This document shows, piece by piece, positions 53,599 to 62,475 of a stretch of 64,000 nt of DNA. The translations under genes were made by a program, and so were the position numbers. Every line of letters begins with the position of its first letter. The stretch's first letter is position 1. Origin of the DNA: Spinactinospora alkalitolerans. GTDB lineage: Bacteria; Actinomycetota; Actinomycetes; Streptosporangiales; Streptosporangiaceae. The DNA lies in NCBI RefSeq assembly GCF_013408795.1, contig NZ_JACCCC010000001.1:5332001-5396000 (forward strand), read 5' to 3'. The notes under the pieces were generated by a model. That model was not told where the DNA came from. It made no database searches and saw only the letters and a list, made by a program, of their open reading frames with translations.

Positions 53599-55362
53599 GT
53601 GCGTAAAGTCCTCATCGCCAATCGGGGCGAGATCGCGGTCCGGGTGGCGCGCGCCTGTCGGGACGCCGGTCTTGGCAGCGTCGCGATCTATGCCGAGCCC
53701 GACCTGGAAGCCCTGCACGTCAAGGTCGCCGACGAGGCCCACGCCCTGGGCGGTTCCACTCCGGCCGAGTCCTACCTCGACATCGACAGGATCCTGGGCG
53801 TCGCCGCGGCCTCCGGTGCCGACGCGGTGCATCCGGGCTACGGGTTCCTGGCCGAGAACGCCGAGTTCGCCGAGGCCGTCATCGAGGCCGGGCTGGTCTG
53901 GATCGGCCCGCCGCCCTCGGCGATCCGGTCGCTGGGCGACAAGGTCCAGGCCCGCCACATCGCCCAGAAGGTCGGCGCGCCGCTGGTGGCCGGCACCGCC
54001 GACCCGGTCTCGGGCTCCGCGGAGGTGGTGGCCTTCGCCGAGGAGCACGGGCTGCCGATCGCGATCAAGGCCGCGTTCGGCGGCGGCGGCCGCGGCCTGA
54101 AGGTCGCCCGCACCCTGGATGAGGTCGCCGACGCCTACGACTCGGCGGTGCGCGAGGCCGTGGCCGCGTTCGGGCGCGGCGAGTGCTTCGTGGAGCGCTA
54201 CCTTGACCGGCCCCGCCACGTCGAGACCCAGTGCCTGGCCGATGCGCACGGCAACGTGGTGGTGGTCTCCACCCGCGACTGCTCGCTGCAGCGCCGCCAC
54301 CAGAAACTGGTCGAGGAGGCCCCCGCCCCGTTCCTCACCGCCGAGCAGGAGGAGCTGCTGCGCGCCTCCTCCAAGGCGATCCTGCGCGAGGCCGGCTACG
54401 TGGGCGCGGGCACGTGCGAGTTCCTGGTCGGCGTCGACGGCACGGTCTCCTTCCTGGAGGTCAACACCCGGCTGCAGGTGGAGCACCCGGTCACCGAGGA
54501 GGTCACCGGCATCGACCTGGTGCGCGAGATGTTCCGCGTCGCCGAGGGCGAGAAGCTGGGCTACGACGACCCCGAGGTCCGCGGGCACTCCTTCGAGTTC
54601 CGGATCAACGCCGAGGACGCCGGGCGCACCTTCATGCCCGCCCCCGGCACCATCACCTCCTTCAACCTGCCGGGCGGGCCGGGCGTGCGCGTCGACACCG
54701 GCTGCGAGACCGGGTTCACCGTGCCCCAGGCGTTCGACTCGATGGTGGCCAAGCTCATCGTCACCGGAGCCGACCGCACCCAGGCGCTGCAGCGCTCGCG
54801 GCGGGCGCTGGCCGAGTTCGAGGTGGGCGGCATGCCCACCGTCATCCCGTTCCACCAGGCCGTGGTCACCGACCCCGCATTCGCCCCAGCGGCCGCCGAT
54901 GAGCCCTTCTCCGTGCACACCCGCTGGATCGAGACCGAGTTCGACACCGTCATCGAGCCCTACGCCGGCGCCGCCGAGCAGGCCGATGCCGAGCCGCGCG
55001 AACGCGTGACCGTGGAGGTCGGCGGCAGGCGGGTGGAGGTCGTGCTGCCCGCCGGCCTGGGCCTCGACGCGGGTGCCGCGCGCACCGGCGCCAAGAAGCC
55101 CCCCAGGCGCGGCTCCGGCAGCGGGACCGCCGCGGCGGTCGGCGGCGATGCGCTGGTCAGCCCGATGCAGGGCACCGTGGTCAAGCTCGTGGCCGAGAAC
55201 GGCCAGGAGGTCGCCGAGGGCGACGCCGTCGTCGTCATCGAGGCCATGAAGATGGAGCAGCCCCTGACCGCCCACAAGAGCGGCACGGTCACCGGGCTGT
55301 CGGTCTCCGCTGGCGAGACCGTCTCCAACGGCGGCGTCGTCTGCGAGATCAAGGACTCCTGA
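53599..55362 (+). CDS. Acyl-CoA carboxylase alpha subunit (biotin carboxylase and BCCP)
   Basis: A 587-residue protein. The biotin carboxylase domain has [30 protein letters not shown], the ATP loop [32 protein letters not shown] and [18 protein letters not shown]-terminal BCCP domain has the biotinyl lysine in [15 protein letters not shown] 53599 (VRKVLIAN) follows AGGAGGA at eleven bases. It gives acetyl/propionyl-CoA carboxylase activity with the beta and epsilon subunits. Confidence 0.96.
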   Translation: MRKVLIANRGEIAVRVARACRDAGLGSVAIYAEPDLEALHVKVADEAHALGGSTPAESYLDIDRILGVAAASGADAVHPGYGFLAENAEFAEAVIEAGLVWIGPPPSAIRSLGDKVQARHIAQKVGAPLVAGTADPVSGSAEVVAFAEEHGLPIAIKAAFGGGGRGLKVARTLDEVADAYDSAVREAVAAFGRGECFVERYLDRPRHVETQCLADAHGNVVVVSTRDCSLQRRHQKLVEEAPAPFLTAEQEELLRASSKAILREAGYVGAGTCEFLVGVDGTVSFLEVNTRLQVEHPVTEEVTGIDLVREMFRVAEGEKLGYDDPEVRGHSFEFRINAEDAGRTFMPAPGTITSFNLPGGPGVRVDTGCETGFTVPQAFDSMVAKLIVTGADRTQALQRSRRALAEFEVGGMPTVIPFHQAVVTDPAFAPAAADEPFSVHTRWIETEFDTVIEPYAGAAEQADAEPRERVTVEVGGRRVEVVLPAGLGLDAGAARTGAKKPPRRGSGSGTAAAVGGDALVSPMQGTVVKLVAENGQEVAEGDAVVVIEAMKMEQPLTAHKSGTVTGLSVSAGETVSNGGVVCEIKDS

Positions 55363-55539
55363 CCGGGTCGTGACCGCTGCGGGTGGTTTCAAGGGGCTGC
55401 CGCAGCGGCTGCGTGGTGCCGGAGACCGTGGCCGCAGGCTTTCCGCGCACCACCCGGTGGCCTGGAGGACAACCATCGCCCACCCCGCTGCAGCCACCAC
55501 CGGAGACCACCGTTGAAATAACGCTCACAAGGTCAACGT

Positions 55540-55671
55540 GAGTTTCAACCTCGGCCATCGGGGGTCGAGGTGGAAGGGACCCACCCGCACGCCCTCCCTT
55601 CTGGGGCTGGGCTTGGAGACCCCCTGGGGTCGAGGTTGAAACTCAAGGCCAAGATCAGCGAGAGAACCACC
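55540..55671 (-). repeat. Intergenic repeat, copy C, with flanking inverted repeat
   Basis: GAGTTTCAACCTCG (55540-55553) and its exact complement (55631-55644) bracket about 77 bp that contain the 44-bp core in inverse orientation (55586-55629). Beyond the right arm, AAGATCAGCGAGAGAACCACC recurs from the 5.36-kb gap with two mismatches. It lies in the 360-bp gap between the carboxylase alpha gene and the first secreted paralogue. Confidence 0.75.
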
Positions 55672-55722
55672 GTGCGCACCCGCACACCGCCGTCGTTCGG
55701 CGCCCCGCTAACATGTCCGGCC

Positions 55723-56502
55723 ATGACATCCGGGAGCAGAGCGGCCGCGTTCGCGGCGGTGCTCGCCGCCGTGCCCGGTGCGCTCCTTCCCTCGTCGGCC
55801 GCGCTCGCCGCACAGGTCGACCAGGGCAAGGCCGAGTTCTACGCCGAGCGGCTCGCCGAGGACCCCGTCCACGTCAGCGACCACCTGGCCGGCCGCTACG
55901 ACCGTGAGGGCACCGCCGAGGAGCTGCGCGGCACGCTGGCCCGGCTGGACGTGCCCGTCCACGCCCTGGTGCTGCCCGTCGCCGTCTCCGACCCCGTTGA
56001 CGAGAGCCTGCTCGCCGCCGTGCACGACCGCCTCGGCGAGGACGGCCTCTACCTGCTCTTCCCCGCCTCGGGGGCCGGGGTGAGCGGCACGGCCCACGGG
56101 GTGGACGTGCCGCTGGAGGCCGCGCTCGACGCCACGCGGTTCTCCGGTGACCTCGACTACGACGCCCCGGTCGCCGAGGTGGCCGCGCACTTCGTGGACG
56201 CGGCCCTCGCCGAGGACCCCGAGGCGTCGGCCGAGAGCGCCCGCGAGGAGATCGGCCGGAACGGCGAGGAAAGCGAGGAAGGCGAGGAGGGCCCGGACGC
56301 CGGGTTCCTCACCGAGTTCCTCGGCGGCGACCTCGACCCCGCCCGCCCGGTCGGCCGCGAGAACATCGGTTTCGTCACCGGCACCGCGCTGGGGGCCGCG
56401 GTGACCGGCGCGCTCGTCGTCTTCGTGCGCCGCCGCACAAGGGCGCGGCCGGCCGCGCCCGGCCGGAGACCGGGTGGCGTCCGGCCCCGGAGGCGCACGT
56501 GA
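55723..56502 (+). CDS. Secreted/membrane paralogue 1, lacking zinc-like domain
   Basis: A 259-residue protein. Signal peptide is AAAFAAVLAAVPGALLP...AALA (residues 5-30). The extracytoplasmic domain has FYAERLAEDPVHVSDHLAG, VHALVLPVAVSD and VHDRLGEDGLYLLFP, matching the same-position motifs of the next two genes. One membrane helix (FVTGTALGAAVTGALVVFV, about 220-238) precedes a short basic tail. Unlike its paralogues it has no C-terminal Cys-rich module. Its stop overlaps the next gene (GTGA). Confidence 0.72.
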   Translation: MTSGSRAAAFAAVLAAVPGALLPSSAALAAQVDQGKAEFYAERLAEDPVHVSDHLAGRYDREGTAEELRGTLARLDVPVHALVLPVAVSDPVDESLLAAVHDRLGEDGLYLLFPASGAGVSGTAHGVDVPLEAALDATRFSGDLDYDAPVAEVAAHFVDAALAEDPEASAESAREEIGRNGEESEEGEEGPDAGFLTEFLGGDLDPARPVGRENIGFVTGTALGAAVTGALVVFVRRRTRARPAAPGRRPGGVRPRRRT

Positions 56503-57827
56503 GTCCCCGTCCCGCGTCCGCGCGCCGCATGCCCGTTGCGGCGCTGCTGTGCTGCGCGCTGCTCACCGCGCCGGGCCCGACCGCGCGGGCCTTCGCCTCC
56601 GACCGGCCCGCCAACCCGGTCACCACCGTCCCGCCCTACGTCACCGACACCGCCCGGGCCGACCGCGTGGCCGAAGGGCTGCGGGAGTCGCCGCTGTTCG
56701 TCGACCCCGAGGCCGCCTCGTCGCTGAACGCCGAGGAGCGGGCCGGGCTGCGCGACCGGCTGGCGGGCGCCGACGTGCCGGTCCGCATCGCGGTGCTCCC
56801 CTTCTCCCTCGACGACGCGTCCGGCGGCGACCCCGAGGTGTTCCTGCACGCGCTGCACGACGCCCTCGGGGAGGAGGGCGTCTACGTCGCGCTGGAGGCC
56901 CACCGGGAGAGCCGCGGCTATGTGCACGCGGTGGCGTTCGACGTGCCCATCGACCTGGAGCTCTCCGACGAACTGAGCTACAGCGGCCGCGAGGGCGCCT
57001 CCGACGCCGAACTGCTGGCGGCCACCCTGGACGAGGTCGACGCCGCTCCCGCGGGTCCGGCCGGGAGCCCCGCCCCCCACGTCCCCCTCCCCGACACCGA
57101 CACCGGCGATTCCGGTTCGCCCGCGCAGGACTACCTGTACGGGGGTTTCATCCCCGGGCTGCTGATCGTGGGGCCGCTGCTGGCGCTCCTGGTGTGGGGC
57201 CTGGGCACGCTGGTGCTGCGCGCCGCGCGCCGGAGCCCTCTGCTGTCGGCCGCCGCCGTGCGGACGCCCGGCGCCGGAGCGGGCTCCTCCGGGCCCGCCG
57301 AGGCGGCCCGTCCCCGCCAGGCGCCGCGCAGGCCCTCCCGCGGCCACCTGGTACGGACCCTCAACACCGAGCTCCAGGCCCTGAGCGAGGAGATCGCCGA
57401 GGCCGGTGAGGAGCACCCGCACCGGCGCCGCGCCGTCAACGCCTTCGACGCGGCCGGCATCCTGGCGCGGGAGCACCGCGACCAGTTGGACCTCGTCGGC
57501 GCGATCGTGCTGGCGCGCGACGGCAGGCAGGCGCTGTCCCGCGAGCGCGGCCGGCGGACCCGGCCGGCCTGCATGGTCAACCCGCTGCACGGCTCCGCGC
57601 CGGACACCGGCCGCAAGACCGACGTCCCCGGCATGGGCCGGGTCCGGGTCTGCGCGGACTGCGCGCGCCTGCCCGCCGAGACGCTGCGCCGCAGAATCCT
57701 GCTGGTCGGGCACGAGGGCCGGCGGGTCGCCCACCACGAGACCGCACGCTTCTGGATCACCGTCGAATACGGCGAGCACACCCGGGATCTGCCCGAACGG
57801 GTCATGGAGGAACTCGGTGTCCATTGA
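56499..57827 (+). CDS. Secreted/membrane paralogue 2 with Cys/His C-terminal module
   Basis: A 442-residue protein: signal peptide (VAALLCCALLTAPGPTARA), extracytoplasmic domain with EGLRESPLFVDPEAASSL, HALHDALGEEGVYVAL, a membrane helix (PGLLIVGPLLALLVWGLG, about 220-240), a helical cytoplasmic region (LNTELQALSEEIAEAGEE), and a C-terminal module with C-M-V-N-P-L-H-G and CADC. GTG 56499 overlaps the previous stop. No named family was recognised. Confidence 0.75.
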   Translation: MSPRPASARRMPVAALLCCALLTAPGPTARAFASDRPANPVTTVPPYVTDTARADRVAEGLRESPLFVDPEAASSLNAEERAGLRDRLAGADVPVRIAVLPFSLDDASGGDPEVFLHALHDALGEEGVYVALEAHRESRGYVHAVAFDVPIDLELSDELSYSGREGASDAELLAATLDEVDAAPAGPAGSPAPHVPLPDTDTGDSGSPAQDYLYGGFIPGLLIVGPLLALLVWGLGTLVLRAARRSPLLSAAAVRTPGAGAGSSGPAEAARPRQAPRRPSRGHLVRTLNTELQALSEEIAEAGEEHPHRRRAVNAFDAAGILAREHRDQLDLVGAIVLARDGRQALSRERGRRTRPACMVNPLHGSAPDTGRKTDVPGMGRVRVCADCARLPAETLRRRILLVGHEGRRVAHHETARFWITVEYGEHTRDLPERVMEELGVH

Positions 57828-59154
57828 ACGTCGCCTCGCCGCGGGCCTGGCCGCGGCCCTGTTCGGCGCCGCGGCCGCCCTGGGCTGGAGCGCCCCGGCC
57901 GGAGCCGATGCCGACAGCCCCGCCCAGCGCATCGCCGAATCGCTGCGGGAGTCCCCGGTCTACGTGGACCCGTCGCTGGACTCGGCCCTGCCCGAGGAGG
58001 ACCGCGCCGCGCTGGCCGAGCAGATCGAGGAGAGCGGGGAGCCGATCCGCGTCGTCCTCGTCCCGCTGGTCAGCGGCGACGCCTGGCAGGGCGACCCGGA
58101 CCAGCTGGTCGGCGCGGTGCACGACCGCATGGGCGGCGAATCCGCCTCCTACCTCACCCTGGGCTCCTCCGATCAGTTGCACGGCACGGGCTTCCCGACC
58201 GAGGAGGGCGACAACGCCCACTACGCCGCGCTGGCCGTGAGCTACGAGAACGACTTCGCCGACGTGCCGATCGCCGACAGGATCCGGCGGGCGGTGGAGA
58301 TCACGGCTGCCGGGCGGGGCCGGGAGGTCTACGAGCGCGAGACGGCCCGCTACGAGGAGGAGCACCCGCCCGAGGACGGCGGCCCGGGCCTGCCGGAGAT
58401 CGAGGGCGAGAGCGGCGCCGGGGACGACGGCGGGTCGGCCTGGCCGACCCCGGCTGTGATCGCGGCCGTGATCGCGGCCGTCGCCGTGGTGTTCATCGGG
58501 GCCCTGCCCGTGCTCTGGCGGCGCTGGTCGGCCCGGGTGCGCGTCCCGGCCCTGCCGCAGCACGCGGTGTTCGACAACGCCGACGACGCCCGCCGCGACG
58601 AGGTGGCCGCCCGGACCCACCGGGAGCTGGTGGAGGTCGGGGAGCGCCTGGAAGGCGCGGACATCGACGCCGGGCCGGAGGCCGCGACGGCCGCCCACCA
58701 GGAGGCGCTGGACGCCTACGCCGCCGCGGGCAAGGCCTACGACGCCGCGCAGGGCGGTCCGGACGGCCTGGCCGACCTGGCCGGTGCGCTGGTCCTGCTC
58801 GACGTGAGCGAGGACGCCCTGAGCCTGGCCGAGGCCGCCACCGCGGGCAGGCGCGCGCCGAAGCGGCGCGCGCACTGCTTCTTCAACCCGCTGCACGGAA
58901 CGGCCACCAGGCCGACCCCGTGGCGCGCGGTGGGCACCCGGCGCGGCGTCACCGTCCCGCTGTGCTCGGCGTGCGCCGCGGCCGTACGCGACCGCAGGAC
59001 GCCCCAGGCGCTGACCGTCGAGCACGAGGGGCGGCGGGTCCCCTACTACGAGGTTCCCGCCGAGGAGAGCGTCTGGTCGGCGACGGGCTACGGCGCGCTC
59101 CGCGGCGACCTGGTGCAGCGCATCCTCCGCGGCGACCTCCGCCGCTCGGGGTAG
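57817..59154 (+). CDS. Secreted/membrane paralogue 3 with Cys/His C-terminal module
   Basis: A 445-residue protein overlapping the previous gene by 11 bp with GGAGG before GTG 57817. Signal peptide is LAAGLAAALFGAAAALGW. The outer domain starts IAESLRESPVYVDPSLDSALP and has VHDRMGGESASYLTLG. The membrane helix is VIAAVIAAVAVVFIGALPV (about 213-231). The inner part has CFFNPLHG, then VPLCSACAAAV, and ends VPYYEVPAEESVWSATGYGALRG in pieces. C, H and CxxC could bind zinc. Confidence 0.77.
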   Translation: MSIERRLAAGLAAALFGAAAALGWSAPAGADADSPAQRIAESLRESPVYVDPSLDSALPEEDRAALAEQIEESGEPIRVVLVPLVSGDAWQGDPDQLVGAVHDRMGGESASYLTLGSSDQLHGTGFPTEEGDNAHYAALAVSYENDFADVPIADRIRRAVEITAAGRGREVYERETARYEEEHPPEDGGPGLPEIEGESGAGDDGGSAWPTPAVIAAVIAAVAVVFIGALPVLWRRWSARVRVPALPQHAVFDNADDARRDEVAARTHRELVEVGERLEGADIDAGPEAATAAHQEALDAYAAAGKAYDAAQGGPDGLADLAGALVLLDVSEDALSLAEAATAGRRAPKRRAHCFFNPLHGTATRPTPWRAVGTRRGVTVPLCSACAAAVRDRRTPQALTVEHEGRRVPYYEVPAEESVWSATGYGALRGDLVQRILRGDLRRSG

Positions 59155-59518
59155 GGGTCCGCCTCCCCCGTCACCGGGGCCCCGCGGCCCCGGCCCGGGG
59201 GGGGGCGGGGTCCGCGGCGACCGGACGTTCCGGGACCGATACGACCAGAGACCCACCCGGGAATAAAACGGATTCTTTGGCTATTGTTGTCTCTTGTGAC
59301 GAATCTTTGGGGACTCACCCAGCGGCGGCACATCGACCTGTGCCGGTTCGCCAGTCACGCGTGTCGTTAGCCCCGACTCCGCCCGCCGATCGGCCTCCCG
59401 GCCGAGCCTCCGCGTTCCAGGCGCCCGAGTCCCACACCGGTCCGCGCGCCCTCCTCCCCCCGGAAAACCCCGCCCACGACCGCGGGTTTTCGCCGTCTCC
59501 CCGATCTTGGAGTCACCC
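59155..59518. other. 364-bp intergenic region with hairpin
   Basis: The first part is very G/C-rich, then an AT-richer stretch (59260-59300) may hold a promoter for the symporter. AAAACCCCGC (59464-59473) and GCGGGTTTT (near 59482-59490) could form a terminator-like hairpin in the symporter leader. No gene was found. Confidence 0.4.
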
Positions 59519-60949
59519 GTGCTGTCCGCACTCCGGCGCGTACCGTTCGCCGTCCAGGTCCTGTTAGCACTCGTCGTCGGCCTCGCGCTCGGTCTGGTCG
59601 CCCGCCAGCTCGGCGGCACGGCCGACGCCCCGAACTGGCTGGCCGTCACGCTCGACACCATCGGTTCGACGTTCGTCACGCTGTTGAAGGCGATCGTCCC
59701 GCCGCTGATCCTGCTGGCCGTCATCTCCTCCATCGCGAGCCTGCGCAACGTCACCAACGCCGCCCGCCTGGCCGGCCAGACGCTGCTGTGGTTCGCCGCC
59801 ACCGCGCTGATCGCCGTGAGCATCGGCATCGGGCTGGGGCTGGGAATCCGCCCCGGCGTGAACAGCGGCGTGGACGCCGCCTCCGCGGAGGACCCGGACA
59901 GCAGCGGATCCTGGCTGGCGTTCCTGGAGAGCCTGGTCCCCGCCAACTTCCTCGGCCTGTCCGCCGGAACCTCCGACGACGGCACCGGCGCGCTCACCAC
60001 CTCGCTGGACTTCAACGCCCTGCAGCTCATCGTCATCGCGATCGCGATCGGCATCGCGGCCGTCAAGGTCGGCAGGTCAGCCGAGCCTTTCCTCGCCTTC
60101 ACCCAGTCCGCGCTGGACATCGTGCTGAAGGTGCTGTGGTGGATCATCCGGCTGGCCCCGCTGGGCACCATCGGCCTGCTGGGCAACGCGGTCTACAGCT
60201 ACGGCTGGACCACCATCGGCGCCCTGGGCAAGTTCACCCTGGCGATCTACATCGGCCTCGTACTGGTGCTGTTCGTCGTCTACCCGATCCTGGCCCTGGC
60301 CAACGGCCTGTCCCCGCTGAAGTACTTCTCCGGCGTGTGGCCGGCCGTGCAGCTCGGCTTCGTGTCCCGCTCCTCCATAGGCACGATGCCCGTCACCCAG
60401 CGCGTCGCCGAGACCAACTTCGGCGTTCCCCGGGCCTACGCCTCCTTCGCGGTGCCGTTCGGCGCCACCACCAAGATGGACGGCTGCGCCGCGATCTACC
60501 CGGCCGTCGCGGCGATCTTCGTCGCCCAGTTCTTCGGCGTGGAACTCGGCATCACCCACTACCTGCTGATCGTGTTCGTCTCCGTGATCGGCTCCGCGGC
60601 CACCGCCGGCACCACGGGCGCGACCGTCATGCTCACGCTGACGCTGTCGACGCTGGGCCTGCCGCTGGAGGGCGTCGGCCTGCTGCTCGCCGTCGACCCG
60701 ATCCTGGACATGGGCCGCACCGCCACCAACGTGGCCGGTCAGGCGCTCGTCCCGGCCGTCGTGGCCAAGCGCGAGAAGATCATCGACATCGAGCGCTACA
60801 ACGCCCCGCGCGGGCTCGGCGGGTTCGTCGACCCCGAGTTCTCCAGCCCGGCCGAGCAGGCCGCGGCCGCCGCGCAGGAGCGGCAGGAGAAGGGGGCCGC
60901 CGACACGGGCGCGGACGCGGACAGGGTCTCGGCGCCGAGCACACCCTGA
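59519..60949 (+). CDS. Dicarboxylate/amino acid:cation symporter (SDF family)
   Basis: A 476-residue transporter with eight membrane helices and two re-entrant loops. Motifs: TLLKAIVPPLILLAV in helix 2, SRSSIGTMPVT in hairpin 1, GATTKMDGCAAIYP in the NMDGT-type region and ATAGTTGATVML in hairpin 2. The canonical NMDGT reads KMDGC. GTG 59519 follows GGAG at six bases. A polar tail ends the protein. It probably imports C4-dicarboxylates or acidic amino acids with a cation. Confidence 0.92.
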   Translation: MLSALRRVPFAVQVLLALVVGLALGLVARQLGGTADAPNWLAVTLDTIGSTFVTLLKAIVPPLILLAVISSIASLRNVTNAARLAGQTLLWFAATALIAVSIGIGLGLGIRPGVNSGVDAASAEDPDSSGSWLAFLESLVPANFLGLSAGTSDDGTGALTTSLDFNALQLIVIAIAIGIAAVKVGRSAEPFLAFTQSALDIVLKVLWWIIRLAPLGTIGLLGNAVYSYGWTTIGALGKFTLAIYIGLVLVLFVVYPILALANGLSPLKYFSGVWPAVQLGFVSRSSIGTMPVTQRVAETNFGVPRAYASFAVPFGATTKMDGCAAIYPAVAAIFVAQFFGVELGITHYLLIVFVSVIGSAATAGTTGATVMLTLTLSTLGLPLEGVGLLLAVDPILDMGRTATNVAGQALVPAVVAKREKIIDIERYNAPRGLGGFVDPEFSSPAEQAAAAAQERQEKGAADTGADADRVSAPSTP

Positions 60950-60982
60950 CCTGCGCTCCCGCATCGACCCCGATGAGAGCGC

Positions 60983-61015
60983 AAGGGCGGCTCGCCCGTC
61001 GGATGAGCCGCCCTT
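60983..61015 (+). terminator. Rho-independent-like hairpin after symporter
   Basis: AAGGGCGGCTC (60983-60993) pairs perfectly with GAGCCGCCCTT (61005-61015) around an eleven-base loop, followed by AGTCTTTGG. It lies 34 bp past the symporter stop. Confidence 0.8.
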
Positions 61016-61099
61016 AGTCTTTGGTCACATCCCGCGCCGCGGGAACCATCGGCCCCTCCCATTCGTCTGTCATGAGTGAGGGAGGCGAGAGGAACGATC

Positions 61100-62368
61100 A
61101 TGTTGCGCCGCTTGGCAGTACCCGCCCTGCTCGCCGCAGGGCTCACAGTCTTCACGGCGGCTTCGCCGGCGAACGCCGCCGAGGCCCCCAGTCCGAGCGA
61201 GGTCGCCGGCGACCTCCAAAGTGACCACATCTTCGTCGACCCCGCGAGCGCGGAGGACATCCCGCAGGCCGAGATCGACGCCATGGGGCAGGCGGCGGAG
61301 AGCGCCGAGACCCCCGTCTACTTCGTCATCCTGCCCGAGGAAGCGTTCGCCTCGGAGACGACCGCGGCGGACTATCTGTCGCAGGTCAGGGACGAGGTCG
61401 GCGAAGGCACCTACGCGATGGCCGTCGGCGGCAGCGAGGTGCTGCGCTCCGACGTCATCTCGGAGGGCGACCAGGAAGCGATCTACAACGAGTGGACGTC
61501 GGCCCAGAACCCGGTCGACGGCATGGTCAGCGTGGCCGAGGGGGCCGATGAGGCGGCCGACTCCGCCGCCGCGTCGAGCGTCTTCGGCATGGTGCTGCTG
61601 GGCGTCCTGGCCCTGGCCGTGGTCGGCGGCGGCTTCTTCCTGTACAACTCCAAGAAGAAGCGCGAGGCCAAGGCCGCGCAGGAGCTCGCCGACATCAAGA
61701 AGATGGCGGCCGAGGACGTCACCCGGCTCGGCGAGGACATCGCCGGCCTGGAGATCGACCTGACCAAGGTCGACGAGCCCACGCGCACCGACTACACCCA
61801 CGCGATGGACTCCTACGACCGCGCCAAGTCCTCCCTGGACACCATCCAGCGGCCCGACGAGATCCAGCAGGTCACCACCGCGCTGGAGGACGGCCGCTAC
61901 TACATGACCGCCACCCGTGCCCGGATGCACGACGAGCCGGTCCCCGAGCGCCGCAAGCCCTGCTTCTTCAACCCGCAGCACGGGCCGTCGCAGCAGGACG
62001 TCATGTGGGCGCCGCCCGGCGGCTCGCCCCGCTCGGTCCCGGCCTGCCCCGCCTGCACCCAGGCGGTGCTCTCCGGCCACGACCCCGACGTGCGCATGGT
62101 CGAGGTCGACGGTCGGCGCCGGCCCTACTACGACGCCGGTCCCGCCTACGCGCCCTACGCCGGCGGCTACTTCGGGATGGACATGATGATGGGCATGTTC
62201 ACCGGCATGATGATCGGCAACATGATGGGGTCCATGATGGGCGCCGGCATGGGCGACATGGGCGCCGGTGACATGGGAGGCGGTGACCTCGGCGGAGGCG
62301 ACTTCGGCGGAGGCGACTTCGGTGACTTCGGCGGCGGGGGCGACTTCGGCGGATTCGGCGACTTCTAG
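61100..62368 (+). CDS. Secreted/membrane paralogue 4 with Cys/His module and Gly/Met tail
   Basis: A 422-residue relative of the three proteins at 55.7-59.2 kb. Signal peptide is AVPALLAAGLTVFTAASPANA. The outer domain has VAGDLQSDHIFVDPASAEDI and TPVYFVILPEEAF. The membrane helix is VFGMVLLGVLALAVVGGGFFLY (about 163-184), followed by a coiled coil (KKREAKAAQELADIKKMA). The module has CFFNPQHG and VPACPACTQAV, then RRPYYD, and a Gly/Met/Asp/Phe-rich tail of about 60 residues. GAGAGGAAC precedes ATG 61100. No function is known to me. Confidence 0.77.
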   Translation: MLRRLAVPALLAAGLTVFTAASPANAAEAPSPSEVAGDLQSDHIFVDPASAEDIPQAEIDAMGQAAESAETPVYFVILPEEAFASETTAADYLSQVRDEVGEGTYAMAVGGSEVLRSDVISEGDQEAIYNEWTSAQNPVDGMVSVAEGADEAADSAAASSVFGMVLLGVLALAVVGGGFFLYNSKKKREAKAAQELADIKKMAAEDVTRLGEDIAGLEIDLTKVDEPTRTDYTHAMDSYDRAKSSLDTIQRPDEIQQVTTALEDGRYYMTATRARMHDEPVPERRKPCFFNPQHGPSQQDVMWAPPGGSPRSVPACPACTQAVLSGHDPDVRMVEVDGRRRPYYDAGPAYAPYAGGYFGMDMMMGMFTGMMIGNMMGSMMGAGMGDMGAGDMGGGDLGGGDFGGGDFGDFGGGGDFGGFGDF

Positions 62369-62391
62369 CCCGTCACCCTCACCGAACGCAC

Positions 62392-62419
62392 AGGGCCCCG
62401 GCCGGACGGCCGGGGCCCT
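62392..62419 (+). terminator. GC hairpin between convergent genes
   Basis: AGGGCCCCGGCC (62392-62403) pairs with GGCCGGGGCCCT (62408-62419) with a four-base loop. It lies between the stop codons of convergent genes and can serve both. Confidence 0.8.
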
Positions 62420-62475
62420 CCTCGTGTCCGGGACTTCGGTGCCGCCGGTACGCGCGTGCGCGGCCGGTCCGGCCG

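Noticed and set aside
59464-59490. Riboswitch in the symporter leader
   Set aside because: Only one weak terminator-like hairpin is visible; no known aptamer pattern could be recognised.
62161-62366. Minisatellite or phase-variable repeat in the fourth paralogue
   Set aside because: The Gly/Met/Asp/Phe tail is low complexity but has no exact repeat unit long enough to suggest slippage switching.
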